Shown here: piece after piece, positions 9,784 to 18,845 of the stretch | Position numbering within the stretch: the first letter of the stretch is position 1 | Layout of the letters: each line of letters opens with the position of its first letter | Source: JAHIYU01 sp964476155 | GTDB lineage: Bacteria > Krumholzibacteriota > Krumholzibacteriia > LZORAL124-64-63 | Assembly: GCA_964476155.1 (NCBI GenBank) | Contig: CAYYYS010000008.1 | Coordinates: 35,533 to 99,532 of the forward strand | Reading direction: 5' to 3' | Length of the DNA: 64,000 nucleotides | Program-made: the position numbers and the translations under genes | The notes under the pieces: generated by a model | Told to the model about the DNA's origin: nothing | The model's database searches: none | What the model saw: only the letters and a program-made list of their open reading frames with translations

Positions 9784-11948
9784 GTCCTGGAAGGATCCTG
9801 GCTGTCGTCTGCCTGCTTTTCGCCGCCTCCGCCTGTTCCGCCACCATGCTGGTGGATCCGTTCCTGGAGGACCTGCGCGTCGGACGCTACACCGATATCG
9901 ACGATATAGAAACATGCGCCGGCTGGCCCGCCGCTCTTTTCGAGCCCGCGCACTGGTCGGAACAATGGATGCAGGCCTGGGACAATCTAGGCGCGGAACC
10001 GGCGCCGGCCGTGGCTTTGCTCGAGTATGGGTTCACCTCGCGTGACGCCGCCGCGGCTTGGCTCGACCTCCGTTTGGCGGCCTGGAACCGACGCGATGCG
10101 CTGGCTGCGCTTCCCGCTTCGGATCTGCCGCCCGGCTTGGCCGGTGACCTCCTGGCGAAGCGAGCCCTGGACCTGGCTGCCAAGGGCGCGGATCAGGACG
10201 CTCTTGCCGCCATGACGGCGCTACTGGCGCCGGGGCGCGTGGCTGGACTGGACGACCTCGCCCGATTCACCTGGTCTCTCCGCATTCGTGCCCTTAAGGA
10301 GCGCCTGGGCAGAAAAGACGATGCCGATGCGCTTTGGCCCGAGCTGTTGAAACTGGGAACGTATGATCGCAGGGCCGGCTGGTCGCTATGGACCCTGAAT
10401 CGACGCCAATTGGGCCGTCCACTCTTACCATCGCTGCCGACCGACCGGAGTACTGTTCTGTTCATTGCGTCCCTGCGCAAGCCGGGGCTCGTTTCGCGGG
10501 ATATCGACCGTAGTCCCTATGGTCCCGACCTGCGCGCCGCTCTCGGCGCGGCCGTACTACCCAAGTCCGCATTGAGAAGACACTTTGACCTCTATCCGGA
10601 TCCCCCTGCCGACAAACGACTTCAAGGCCATTGGCTGCGGGGGAGGTGGCGTGGTTTGGGCTATTCCGCCGCTGCCGCCGAGCGACTGTCCGCCCTGCCG
10701 GGCATCACCCATGAGCACAGGGCGGGTTATCTGCGACGCGCTGCCGATAAACAGGCCGCGAACGGCTTGTGGGGCAGCGCTTCCGCCAATTTACGGGCTG
10801 CGGCCTTCGCGGCCGATCGAGCAGGCATCAAGAGTGTGATCGAACGTGTTCGCATCGAAACCGAACGCGTGGCGACGCTTACAGCCTATCACGGCCTGAC
10901 GCGAGCCGCGGCCGTTTTTGCGGAACTGGTCGCCGCCCATGAAATCGATCCCGAGCCCGGCCGCCGCGGACGGTTCGGAACGGCAATCAGGAGAGGTGAG
11001 GCCGCATCCTTGTCACGGAAGTCCACACTCGAGAAACGCGAGGCAACCGATCTCCTGCGCTGGCGCGCCTGGGCCAAACTCGGTGTGACCTTGACGGCCA
11101 ATCAACCGCTCTGGCGGGATTACGGTCGAACCCTGGGTACGGCCTTGACGGACGCGGACTCAGCGGATGAGTTGGTCCGGCGTCTTTTACCGGCCATCGG
11201 CACGAGCCTTCGCGACCGCTCCTGGCGTGATGAAATCCTGGACTGGACACTGATTCGCCACATGGAGCAGCGGGCGACCGGAGAGGTCGCGTCCTTGCCG
11301 ACACCGATCCCGGCCCTGGTCAGTGGCAGCGACTCTTCGCTCGAGATTCATCTTTTGCTGGGACTGTCGATGATCCTGGGTGATGCTCGCGGACAGCTCG
11401 CGGCCACGGTAAACCTGTCGCGACCGGGATTGACCCTGGACGAGGGGCTGCTTTTTCTTTACCCGGTGTCCACAGATCCTGTCGTGGCCCGTCTTCTGGA
11501 CGGTAGCCGCGTCGATCCCGCCCTGGTTCTGGCCGTCGCTCGACGCGAATCCCGGTTCGATCCTGCCGTGCGGTCGCAATCCGGAGCCCTCGGCTGGATG
11601 CAGATCATGCCGTTCCACTATCCGGGGAGCGGCCATCACGATGGCGAAGTTATCTGGCGGAGTCAGGGCACCTCGATAGCCGCGGGAGTGAATCTGCTGT
11701 CCGAGGGGATCCGACGTCGTGACAATGATCCGTATCGGGCGCTGGCCGACTACAATGCGGGGCCCTCGGCGGTAAATCGCTGGGACAACCAGTTGGGCGG
11801 TACGGCGACGCCCGCGGTCTTCCTCGGCTGGATCGGGTATCCCGAGACCCGACGCTATGTGGAAAAGGTTTTAATTGACCGGGCGGTCTATGCCTGGATA
11901 CTTGATGGAGCCGCGGGGATGGTGGAATCCGCCCCCGCCCTGCATTGA
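9780..11948 (+). CDS. Slt70-like soluble lytic murein transglycosylase, lipoprotein
   Basis: Predicted periplasmic lipoprotein that cleaves peptidoglycan glycan strands, forming 1,6-anhydro-MurNAc ends. The N-terminus has a lipoprotein signal with a lipobox ending AASAC. Residues ~30-560 are alpha-helical and resemble the superhelical ring of Slt70. The C-terminal SLT domain holds the catalytic Glu (about residue 590) in ARRESRFDP, then SGALGWMQIMP and LADYNAGPSAVNRW, the family motifs. Total 722 residues. It starts within the stop codon of the protease gene, so the two exported hydrolases are translationally coupled. The family assignment of the catalytic domain is firm, the N-terminal architecture is inferred. 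Confidence 0.92.
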   Translation: MSPGRILAVVCLLFAASACSATMLVDPFLEDLRVGRYTDIDDIETCAGWPAALFEPAHWSEQWMQAWDNLGAEPAPAVALLEYGFTSRDAAAAWLDLRLAAWNRRDALAALPASDLPPGLAGDLLAKRALDLAAKGADQDALAAMTALLAPGRVAGLDDLARFTWSLRIRALKERLGRKDDADALWPELLKLGTYDRRAGWSLWTLNRRQLGRPLLPSLPTDRSTVLFIASLRKPGLVSRDIDRSPYGPDLRAALGAAVLPKSALRRHFDLYPDPPADKRLQGHWLRGRWRGLGYSAAAAERLSALPGITHEHRAGYLRRAADKQAANGLWGSASANLRAAAFAADRAGIKSVIERVRIETERVATLTAYHGLTRAAAVFAELVAAHEIDPEPGRRGRFGTAIRRGEAASLSRKSTLEKREATDLLRWRAWAKLGVTLTANQPLWRDYGRTLGTALTDADSADELVRRLLPAIGTSLRDRSWRDEILDWTLIRHMEQRATGEVASLPTPIPALVSGSDSSLEIHLLLGLSMILGDARGQLAATVNLSRPGLTLDEGLLFLYPVSTDPVVARLLDGSRVDPALVLAVARRESRFDPAVRSQSGALGWMQIMPFHYPGSGHHDGEVIWRSQGTSIAAGVNLLSEGIRRRDNDPYRALADYNAGPSAVNRWDNQLGGTATPAVFLGWIGYPETRRYVEKVLIDRAVYAWILDGAAGMVESAPALH

Positions 11949-11966
11949 CCTCTACGAAATCGGATT

Positions 11967-12644
11967 ATGGCCACGACGCAAGACACGTCGCCAAAACCTC
12001 CGGCCCGCACCTGGCGCGATAGCGTCGAGTGGGGACGCAAGGCCATCCACCTGTCGTCGACGATCCTGGCGGTCTGGGTGTTGCTGGTGGACGACCCTCT
12101 GTGTACTCTTGGCCTGGGCACCGCGACCGTTTTCGTGATATCGACCGATATGGCCCGCCTGGCCTCCAAGAGTTGGGCGCTTTGGCTCTACCGAACCTTT
12201 CCCTTGATCTTCCGGCGCGACGAGCGGCAGCGACTCTCGGGCGGCTCGGTGATGATGATCGGCGCGACCCTGGCGTCATTCCTGTTTCCGTCCGTACCGG
12301 CCGCCGCGGGTATTCTCTGCCTCGCCTGGGGCGACTCGGCCGCGGCCATTGTCGGCCAGTCCGTTTCCTTCCGGCGTCAGCAGTTGGGTCTGGAGCGGGA
12401 AAACATCATCCGGGCGCCGGTGGTGGCTACGCGCGGCAGCAAGACGTGGGTGGGCACCTCGGCCTGTTTCCTGGTCTCGATGGCGGTCATCCTGATCGTC
12501 AGCGACGCCTCGCTGCTCCTGTCGATCGCAGGTGGCGTCGCGTCTGCGAGCATGGAGCGCTGGACACCGGGTCGATGGGACAACCTGACCATGCCCCTGG
12601 CCACCGCGGCGGTCATCCAGTTCTGCGATACGTGGTTCATTTGA
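11967..12644 (+). CDS. CTP-dependent diacylglycerol/polyprenol kinase-like membrane protein (Dgk1/SEC59/VTE5 family)
   Basis: A 225-residue multi-spanning membrane protein with hydrophobic segments spread along the length. It shows the ordered motifs of the SEC59/DGK1/VTE5 lipid kinase group: WGRKAIHL near the N-terminus, a central AWGDSAAAIVG, then KTWVGTSACFL and a C-terminal WDNLTMPL. Members use CTP to phosphorylate diacylglycerol, dolichol or phytol; bacterial members are poorly characterised, so the substrate here is unknown. Recycling of diacylglycerol or undecaprenol in envelope synthesis would fit the neighbouring murein enzyme and secA, but that is inference. It follows the transglycosylase by 18 nt. 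Phosphatidate cytidylyltransferases are distant relatives and the main alternative. Confidence 0.82.
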   Translation: MATTQDTSPKPPARTWRDSVEWGRKAIHLSSTILAVWVLLVDDPLCTLGLGTATVFVISTDMARLASKSWALWLYRTFPLIFRRDERQRLSGGSVMMIGATLASFLFPSVPAAAGILCLAWGDSAAAIVGQSVSFRRQQLGLERENIIRAPVVATRGSKTWVGTSACFLVSMAVILIVSDASLLLSIAGGVASASMERWTPGRWDNLTMPLATAAVIQFCDTWFI

Positions 12645-12702
12645 TTCAGAAGCGGATCTGTCCCTACCCTGACAAGTCTCCGACCGGGAAGTGACCCTGG
12701 AC

Positions 12703-15700
12703 ATGGTTTTCGCCAAACTGCTCGAGAAAATGTTCGGCAAGAAGTCGCAGCGCGACTTCAGCAGGCTCCAGCCCCTGCTGGAAGAGGTCAAGATCGCCCG
12801 CGAGCCCCTCGCCGGCCTGGACGACGAAGCCCTGCGTGCCAAAACCGACGAGTTCCGACATCGCCATGACGAGGGCGAATCCCTGGACGACCTGATGCCG
12901 GAAGCCTTCGGCACCGTCTGGGAGGCCTGCCGTCGGCTGTCCGAACGCGGCGCCTCCTGGCCCGTCTGGGAACGGGACATGGTCTGGGACATGGTGCCCT
13001 ACGACGTACAGATCGTCGGCGCCATCGTTTTGCATCAGGGCAAGATCGCCGAAATGGCCACGGGTGAGGGCAAGACCCTCGTGGCCGTCATGCCCCTGTA
13101 TTTGAACGCCCTGTCCGGGCGCGGCGCCCACCTGGTCACGGTGAACGAGTATCTGGCCCGGCGTGATGCCGAATGGATGGGTGGCGTGTTGGACTTCCTG
13201 GGCCTGTCCGTCCGCTACATCACCAACAGCATGACACCCGACGAACGTCGCGAGGCCTACAACGCCGACGTCACCTACGGCACCAACAACGAGTTTGGTT
13301 TCGACTACCTGCGCGACAACATGTCCGTGCACAAGGAGCAGCTCGTCCATCGCGATTTCCACTACGCCATCGTGGACGAGGTGGACTCGGTCCTTATCGA
13401 CGAAGCGCGGACGCCACTGATCATCTCGGGCGCCGTGGCCAAGTCCACGCATCGATTCGAGGAGCTCAAGCCCCGCGTGGACCGACTGGTCAAACAGCAG
13501 AATCGCCTCGTCAACGAATGGGTGGGTCGCATCGAGAAGACGTTTCACGGTGCCACCGAGGACGGTGACAAGGTCGCCATCGACGAGGAAACGGCCGTCG
13601 CCCTGCTGCGCATTTCGCGTGGCGCCCCCAAGAACAAGCGCTTCCGCCGCCTGGCGCAGCTGCCGGGTGTTCTCGACGCGGTGAACAAGACCGAGGAAGC
13701 CTTCATGCGCGACAAGGCCATGTGGGAAGCCGACGAACCCCTGTTCTACGTGGTGGAGGAGAAGCATCACTCGGCGGACCTGACCGAGCAGGGCCGTGAG
13801 TTGTTGGCCGCCAGCGACCCCGAGTTTTTCGTCCTGCCCGACCTGGCCGTCATGATGGGTGAGATCCAGGAAGACAGCCGGCTGACACCCGAGCAGCGGC
13901 AGGAGAATATCGACAAGATCGAGCGCGAGTACGCCGGCAAGAACGAGCTCATCAGCAACATCGACCAGCTGCTGCGCGCCTACACCCTCTACGAAAAGGA
14001 CGACGAGTACGTCGTCCTGGAGGGCAAGATCCAGATCGTGGACGAGTTCACCGGCCGTCTCATGCCCGGTCGACGCTTCAGCGAGGGTCTGCACCAGGCC
14101 CTGGAAGCCAAGGAGGGCGTGAAGGTCGAGAAGGAGACACAGACCCTCGCCACGGTCACCCTGCAGAACTTCTTCCGCATGTACGACAAGCTCGCCGGTA
14201 TGACCGGTACCGCCGTCACCGAAGAAGCCGAGTTCGCGCAGATCTACGACCTGGATGTGGTGGAGATTCCCACCAACGAACCGATTCGCCGTCATGATGA
14301 CGAGGACGTCGTATTCCGGTCCAAGAAGGAAAAGTACAACGCCATTGTCGACGAGGTGGAGCGGCTGCACGGACTCGGCCTGCCGGTGCTGGTCGGCACG
14401 ACGACCGTGGAGGTCAGTGAGCTGCTGAGCCGGCTCCTGAAGCGGCGCGGCGTGAACCACAACGTGCTGAACGCCAAGCACCACAAGAGCGAAGCCGAGG
14501 TGATCGAGGAGGCCGGGCGCAAGGGCGCGGTGACGATCGCCACGAACATGGCCGGGCGCGGCACCGATATTAAACTCGACATGGCCGCCCTGCTGGGTCT
14601 GCCCGCCGGCTCGGTTTACGACAAGGAAACCGCCCAGGTGGGCGACGAACCCGCCGGCCTGCACATCATCGGTACCGAGCGTCACGAGAGTCGACGCATC
14701 GACCGTCAGTTGCGTGGTCGCGCCGGTCGACAGGGCGATCCGGGCTCATCGATCTTTTTCCTCTCCCTGGAAGACGATCTGATGCGTCTGTTCAACTCGG
14801 AACAGCTCATCAAGATCATGGACCGCATGGGTGTGGGCGAGGGCGAGGTCATCACCCATTCGATGGTCACCAAGGCCATCGAAAGGGCCGCCCAAAGGGT
14901 CGAGGGACACAACTTCAGCATCCGTAAGCACCTGATCGAGTACGACGATGTCGTCAACAAGCAGCGCGAAGTGATCTACTCGCTGCGCCGCGACATCCTG
15001 CTGGGGGAGGACATCTCCAGTCTCGTGCAGGATGACTTCTTCAACGTCGTGGCCGCCATGATCGAGGCTCACGCCGACGAAAACCAGGCCAACGACTTCT
15101 GGGATTTCGCGGAGCTGGAGCGGGAATACCAGAGCCTGTTCCTGACACCCCTGCCGATTCGCTCCGACGAGCATCTGACCATCGGTCACCAGGCGTTGCG
15201 CGAATCCATGGAGGAAGCGGCTCTCGCCAAGTACAAGGAAAAGGAGGAGCGCCTCACCCCCTCGGTGATGCGCGAACTCGAGCGCTACGTGAAGCTGCAG
15301 ATCATCGACGAGCACTGGAAGGACCACCTCAACCAGCTGGTCATTCTGCGCAGCGGCATCGGCATGCGCGCCTATGCCCAGAAGGATCCTCTGGTCGAGT
15401 ACAAGGCGGAGTCCTTTCACATGTTCCAGGCGCTGATGGACAACGTGGAACGGGACGGCGTGCGGTTGTTGCTGCGGGCCGAGCTCGTCAAGCGGGACCC
15501 GGAGCCCGCGCCGGAGACGGAGCAGCTGAAGGCCTCCAAGGCGGACATGGATTACCTCGGCGGACAGCCGCCAAGCCCCGACGGGAAGTCCGTCTCGGCT
15601 CCGCCGCCGTCGGGACGGCCGCCCGTTCCCGGGCGCCCGCAACCTGTTGTAAGACAAGACGAGAAAGTCTCCAGAAACGCCCCCTGTCCCTGTGGCAGCG

Positions 15701-15732
15701 GCAAGAAATACAAGAAATGCTGCGGGCAATAA
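12703..15732 (+). CDS. secA: Protein translocase ATPase SecA
   Basis: Motor ATPase that drives preproteins through SecYEG. All landmark regions are present: Walker A TGEGKT near residue 121, the second nucleotide-site segment VDEVDSVLIDEARTPL, AGMTGTA, NMAGRGTDIKL, GTERHESRRIDRQLRGRAGRQGD, and the helical scaffold/wing. The C-terminus ends with the zinc-binding CPCGSGKKYKKCC that contacts SecB or ribosomes. The ATG at 12703 gives the usual short amphipathic SecA N-terminus (MVFAKLLEKMFGKK); an in-frame GTG at 12691 is the alternative. It has 1009 residues, longer than most because of an insertion-containing nucleotide-binding/preprotein region, as in Bacteroidota-type SecA. A weak promoter-like pair (TTGATT at 12641, TACCCT at 12665, 18 bp apart) lies upstream. 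Confidence 0.98.
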   Translation: MVFAKLLEKMFGKKSQRDFSRLQPLLEEVKIAREPLAGLDDEALRAKTDEFRHRHDEGESLDDLMPEAFGTVWEACRRLSERGASWPVWERDMVWDMVPYDVQIVGAIVLHQGKIAEMATGEGKTLVAVMPLYLNALSGRGAHLVTVNEYLARRDAEWMGGVLDFLGLSVRYITNSMTPDERREAYNADVTYGTNNEFGFDYLRDNMSVHKEQLVHRDFHYAIVDEVDSVLIDEARTPLIISGAVAKSTHRFEELKPRVDRLVKQQNRLVNEWVGRIEKTFHGATEDGDKVAIDEETAVALLRISRGAPKNKRFRRLAQLPGVLDAVNKTEEAFMRDKAMWEADEPLFYVVEEKHHSADLTEQGRELLAASDPEFFVLPDLAVMMGEIQEDSRLTPEQRQENIDKIEREYAGKNELISNIDQLLRAYTLYEKDDEYVVLEGKIQIVDEFTGRLMPGRRFSEGLHQALEAKEGVKVEKETQTLATVTLQNFFRMYDKLAGMTGTAVTEEAEFAQIYDLDVVEIPTNEPIRRHDDEDVVFRSKKEKYNAIVDEVERLHGLGLPVLVGTTTVEVSELLSRLLKRRGVNHNVLNAKHHKSEAEVIEEAGRKGAVTIATNMAGRGTDIKLDMAALLGLPAGSVYDKETAQVGDEPAGLHIIGTERHESRRIDRQLRGRAGRQGDPGSSIFFLSLEDDLMRLFNSEQLIKIMDRMGVGEGEVITHSMVTKAIERAAQRVEGHNFSIRKHLIEYDDVVNKQREVIYSLRRDILLGEDISSLVQDDFFNVVAAMIEAHADENQANDFWDFAELEREYQSLFLTPLPIRSDEHLTIGHQALRESMEEAALAKYKEKEERLTPSVMRELERYVKLQIIDEHWKDHLNQLVILRSGIGMRAYAQKDPLVEYKAESFHMFQALMDNVERDGVRLLLRAELVKRDPEPAPETEQLKASKADMDYLGGQPPSPDGKSVSAPPPSGRPPVPGRPQPVVRQDEKVSRNAPCPCGSGKKYKKCCGQ

Positions 15733-15744
15733 ATCCTGTCGAAC

Positions 15745-15773
15745 TTGCGGTGGGCCATGCCCTGTGCTAGCGT
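15745..15773 (+). promoter_or_regulatory. Predicted extended -10 promoter of the smg-topA run
   Basis: TTGCGG (15745-15750) is separated by 17 bp from TAGCGT (15768-15773), which is directly preceded by TGC, giving an extended -10 (TGN-TANNNT). The start point would be near 15780 and the leader about 38 nt. The same TGC-TA arrangement occurs before rpsT and the PqqD-like gene in this window. Confidence 0.45.
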
Positions 15774-15817
15774 TTCCCGGCTGCGACCCGACACCGCGTC
15801 ATCGGTTGGAGGACGAG

Positions 15818-16156
15818 TTGAATAGATACAGCGACAAGATACGACACCTGCTGGTCCACATGATCGAAGACGACGAGGACGCCCAGCATCTCTTCGGGGG
15901 GGCTCGCGGTCTGCGTCATTTCGACGCCCTCGAGCAACATACCCTGACGTCGGACGCCCGGGGCTACCTGCTGGAGCTCAGTCGTCGCGGTGAGATCCCG
16001 AACGAGCAACGGGAGCTGATCATCCACTATGCCTCACAGCTGGACGGCGAGCCGCTGGACCGGTTCGACATCGAGGAACTCGTGGATCATCTGATCTTCA
16101 CGTTCCCAGAAACGGATTTGCCCGTCCGGTTATTCCAGGAAACCCATCCCAATTGA
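15818..16156 (+). CDS. Smg/DUF494-like protein
   Basis: A 112-residue acidic protein from a TTG start with a well-placed GGAGGA four nt upstream; no in-frame ATG precedes the conserved region. It resembles Smg (DUF494): an LTSDARGYLLEL segment, a REL(I/V)I segment, and a LVDHLIFTFP segment near the C-terminus correspond to conserved parts of that family. In many Proteobacteria smg sits between dprA and topA, and topA is the next gene here, which supports the call. Function of Smg is not established. The frame is open further upstream (to 15692, inside secA), but that stretch has no recognisable content. It ends 22 nt before topA. Confidence 0.7.
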   Translation: MNRYSDKIRHLLVHMIEDDEDAQHLFGGARGLRHFDALEQHTLTSDARGYLLELSRRGEIPNEQRELIIHYASQLDGEPLDRFDIEELVDHLIFTFPETDLPVRLFQETHPN

Positions 16157-16178
16157 GTCTGCGCGCAGAGGAGCCGGT

Positions 16179-18845
16179 TTGAAGCTGATTATCGTCGAGT
16201 CACCCGCCAAGGCCCGTACCATAGAGAAATTCCTGTGCGGCGAATATACCGTCGCCGCCAGCTACGGCCATATCCGCGATCTGCCCGGCTCGGCGGGAGA
16301 GATCCCCGCAAAGTTCAAGGACCGGAACTGGGCCCGCCTCGGCGTCAATGTCGACGAGGACTACAGCCCCATCTATGTGGTGGGCAAGAACAGCAAGACC
16401 CACGTGACCGCCATGCGCAAGCTCTTGAAGGACGCGGACGAGCTGTTGCTGGCCACGGACGAGGACCGCGAGGGAGAGGCGATCAGCTGGCACGTGCTCG
16501 AGGTTCTCAACCCCAAGATTCCGGTCAAGCGGATCACCTTCCACGAAATCACCCAAAGCGCCATCGAGCGGGCCCTGGCCTCGCCGCGTGATGTGGATCT
16601 GCAGGTCGTGCGCGCCCAGGAGGGGCGCCGCATCCTGGACCGTCTCTTCGGCTACTCCCTGTCGCCCGTGCTCTGGAAGAAGGTGCGGACCAAGCTCAGC
16701 GCCGGTCGCGTACAGAGCGTGGCCCTGCGTTTGATCGTGGAATTGGAGGAAGCGCGCCAGCGTTTCCGGGAAGCCGAATACTGGGACCTGGAGGCGACCC
16801 TGAGCGCCGGCGGCACGCCCTTCTCCGCACGCCTCGTCAAGATGGATGACCGCCGCGTCGCCGCGGGCAAGGATTTCGACCCCGAGACCGGTGCGCTCGT
16901 CAAGTCCGACCGTCAGCACCTGGACGAAGACACGGCCACCTCGCTGGCCGCCGCCAGCCTGGACGCCGTTCCCTGGTGCGTGGGCCAAGTGGAGCGCAAG
17001 GAAACCCGCAAGCGGCCATCGCCACCCTTCATCACGTCGACACTCCAGCAAGCCGCCAGCTCGCGGCTGAACATGTCGCCCAGACGGGCCATGCAGGTCG
17101 CGCAACGGCTGTACGAGGGGCTCGACCTGGGTGGCACCCGCGAGGGCCTGATCACCTACATGAGAACCGATTCGCTGAACATGAGCGGGGAGGCCCTATC
17201 GGCGGCCGAGTCCTTCATTCGCGCGGAGTTCGGAACCGAGTACGCGCACGGTCCGCGCCACTATCGGACAAAGTCGAAGTCGGCCCAGGAAGCGCACGAG
17301 GCCATTCGTCCCACCAACATGATGCGCACTCCGGATTCCCTGGCCCGGTACCTGGACAAGGAACAGCTGTCCCTGTATCGCCTGATCTGGCAGCGCGCCA
17401 TCGCGTCGCAGATGACCGACGCCCTGCTCGACAACACCAAGGTCGATCTGTTGGCCAAGACCAACGACCACGCTCTCGTCTTCCGCGCCAGCGGATCGGT
17501 CGTGCGATTCCCTGGATTCTACCGGGTCAGCGGCACGTCCGCAAAAGAGGCCCTGATCCCGGATCTCGAACAGGGCGAGGAAATCGGCGGCCAAGGCAGT
17601 GCGGTTTCCCTGGCCAAAGTCGACCCCCTGCGGCACGTGACGTCACCACCGGCCCGCTTCACCGAAGCCTCCCTGATCAAGCGCCTGGAGGAAGAGGGGA
17701 TCGGTCGCCCGTCCACCTACGCGCCGACCATCTCCACCATCCAGCAGCGTGAATACGCGGTGAAGAAGAAGGGCGCCCTGTTGCCGACCTACGTGGGCAT
17801 GGCCGTGACCCATCTGTTGCGCAAGCATTTCGCCAACTATGTGGACCTCAAGTTCACCGCGCGCATGGAAGAGGGGCTCGACGGTATCGCCGCGGGCAAG
17901 CTCGACCGACAGAGCTTCCTGGACGGTTTCTACAAGGGCGAGGGAGGCGACGCTGACGGGCTCGTCAGCACCATCGAGCGTGAATTGCCAAACATCGAGT
18001 ATCCCGACATCCCCCTGGGTGAAGATCCCCGGACCGGTGCGCCCATGAAGGTGCGCATCGGACGAACCTACTATTACGTCCAGTCGGGGGAGGGCGACGA
18101 CGCCCGGCGCGTGACCATACCCGTGGATCTGCTCATCGACGAGCTCACGCCACAACGGGCGTCCGAGTTGCTGGAAGCGCGAGACAAGTCCCGCGAGCCC
18201 ATCGGCACCGATCCCGAAAGCGACAAGCCCATCTTCATCATGACGGGCCCCTACGGTCCGTACCTGCAGCTGGGTGAGGTTGTTGAAGACGGTCCCAAAC
18301 CCAAGCGCGTCAGCCTGGGCCGCGGTACCGATCCGACCGCCGTCGACATGGAGCTCGCGCTGAAGCTGCTGGCCCTGCCGCGAGTGATCGGCGAGGATCC
18401 CGACAGCGGCAAGCCCGTGCGCGCGGGACTGGGACGCTTCGGCCCCTATGTGGAGCGCGAACGCATATTCGCCAGCGTCGAGAACGTGGACACCCTTTTC
18501 ACGATCACCCTCGCGGAAGCCATCGAGCGCATCGTCAACAAGAACAAGAAGACGGTGTTGAAGGAACTGGGCGCCCACCCCGAGAGTGGCGTGAATCTCC
18601 AGGTCATCAAGGGGCGCTATGGTCCCTACGTGACCGACGGCAAGGTCAATGCGTCCTTGCCCCGCGGCGATGATCCGACCGATCTGACCATGGACGGCGC
18701 TTTGGCGCTGCTGGCTTCCGCCGCCAAGCGCAAAAAGACTGGTAAGAAAAAGGTCGCCAAGAAGAAGACGAAAAAGCAGACGACCAAGAAGAAGGTCGCC
18801 AAGAAAACCACCCGCAAAAAGACAACGAAGAAGAAGGCCACCTGA
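16179..18845 (+). CDS. topA: DNA topoisomerase I with lysine-rich C-terminal tail
   Basis: Type IA enzyme that relaxes negative supercoils. The Toprim domain starts at residue 1 (LIIVESPAKARTIEKFL, then TDEDREGEAI). The active-site Tyr is about residue 327 in GLITYMRTDS. The C-terminal region has three repeats of the G-(R/P)-(F/Y)-GPY type (YGPYLQLG, FGPYVERE, YGPYVTDG) instead of Cys4 zinc fingers. The last ~40 residues (from about 849) are almost entirely Lys, Thr and Ala, a histone H1-like tail that probably binds DNA. The TTG start has AGAGGAG about 7 nt upstream. It shares one base with trmFO. The order topA-trmFO-xerC-hslV-hslU matches Bacillus. Confidence 0.97.
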   Translation: MKLIIVESPAKARTIEKFLCGEYTVAASYGHIRDLPGSAGEIPAKFKDRNWARLGVNVDEDYSPIYVVGKNSKTHVTAMRKLLKDADELLLATDEDREGEAISWHVLEVLNPKIPVKRITFHEITQSAIERALASPRDVDLQVVRAQEGRRILDRLFGYSLSPVLWKKVRTKLSAGRVQSVALRLIVELEEARQRFREAEYWDLEATLSAGGTPFSARLVKMDDRRVAAGKDFDPETGALVKSDRQHLDEDTATSLAAASLDAVPWCVGQVERKETRKRPSPPFITSTLQQAASSRLNMSPRRAMQVAQRLYEGLDLGGTREGLITYMRTDSLNMSGEALSAAESFIRAEFGTEYAHGPRHYRTKSKSAQEAHEAIRPTNMMRTPDSLARYLDKEQLSLYRLIWQRAIASQMTDALLDNTKVDLLAKTNDHALVFRASGSVVRFPGFYRVSGTSAKEALIPDLEQGEEIGGQGSAVSLAKVDPLRHVTSPPARFTEASLIKRLEEEGIGRPSTYAPTISTIQQREYAVKKKGALLPTYVGMAVTHLLRKHFANYVDLKFTARMEEGLDGIAAGKLDRQSFLDGFYKGEGGDADGLVSTIERELPNIEYPDIPLGEDPRTGAPMKVRIGRTYYYVQSGEGDDARRVTIPVDLLIDELTPQRASELLEARDKSREPIGTDPESDKPIFIMTGPYGPYLQLGEVVEDGPKPKRVSLGRGTDPTAVDMELALKLLALPRVIGEDPDSGKPVRAGLGRFGPYVERERIFASVENVDTLFTITLAEAIERIVNKNKKTVLKELGAHPESGVNLQVIKGRYGPYVTDGKVNASLPRGDDPTDLTMDGALALLASAAKRKKTGKKKVAKKKTKKQTTKKKVAKKTTRKKTTKKKAT

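Noticed and set aside
12664..14685. A 673-codon open frame on the minus strand opposite secA
   Set aside because: It is wholly antisense to an unmistakable SecA and its translation is rich in His/Val/Gly with no domain; it is a by-product of high GC codon bias.
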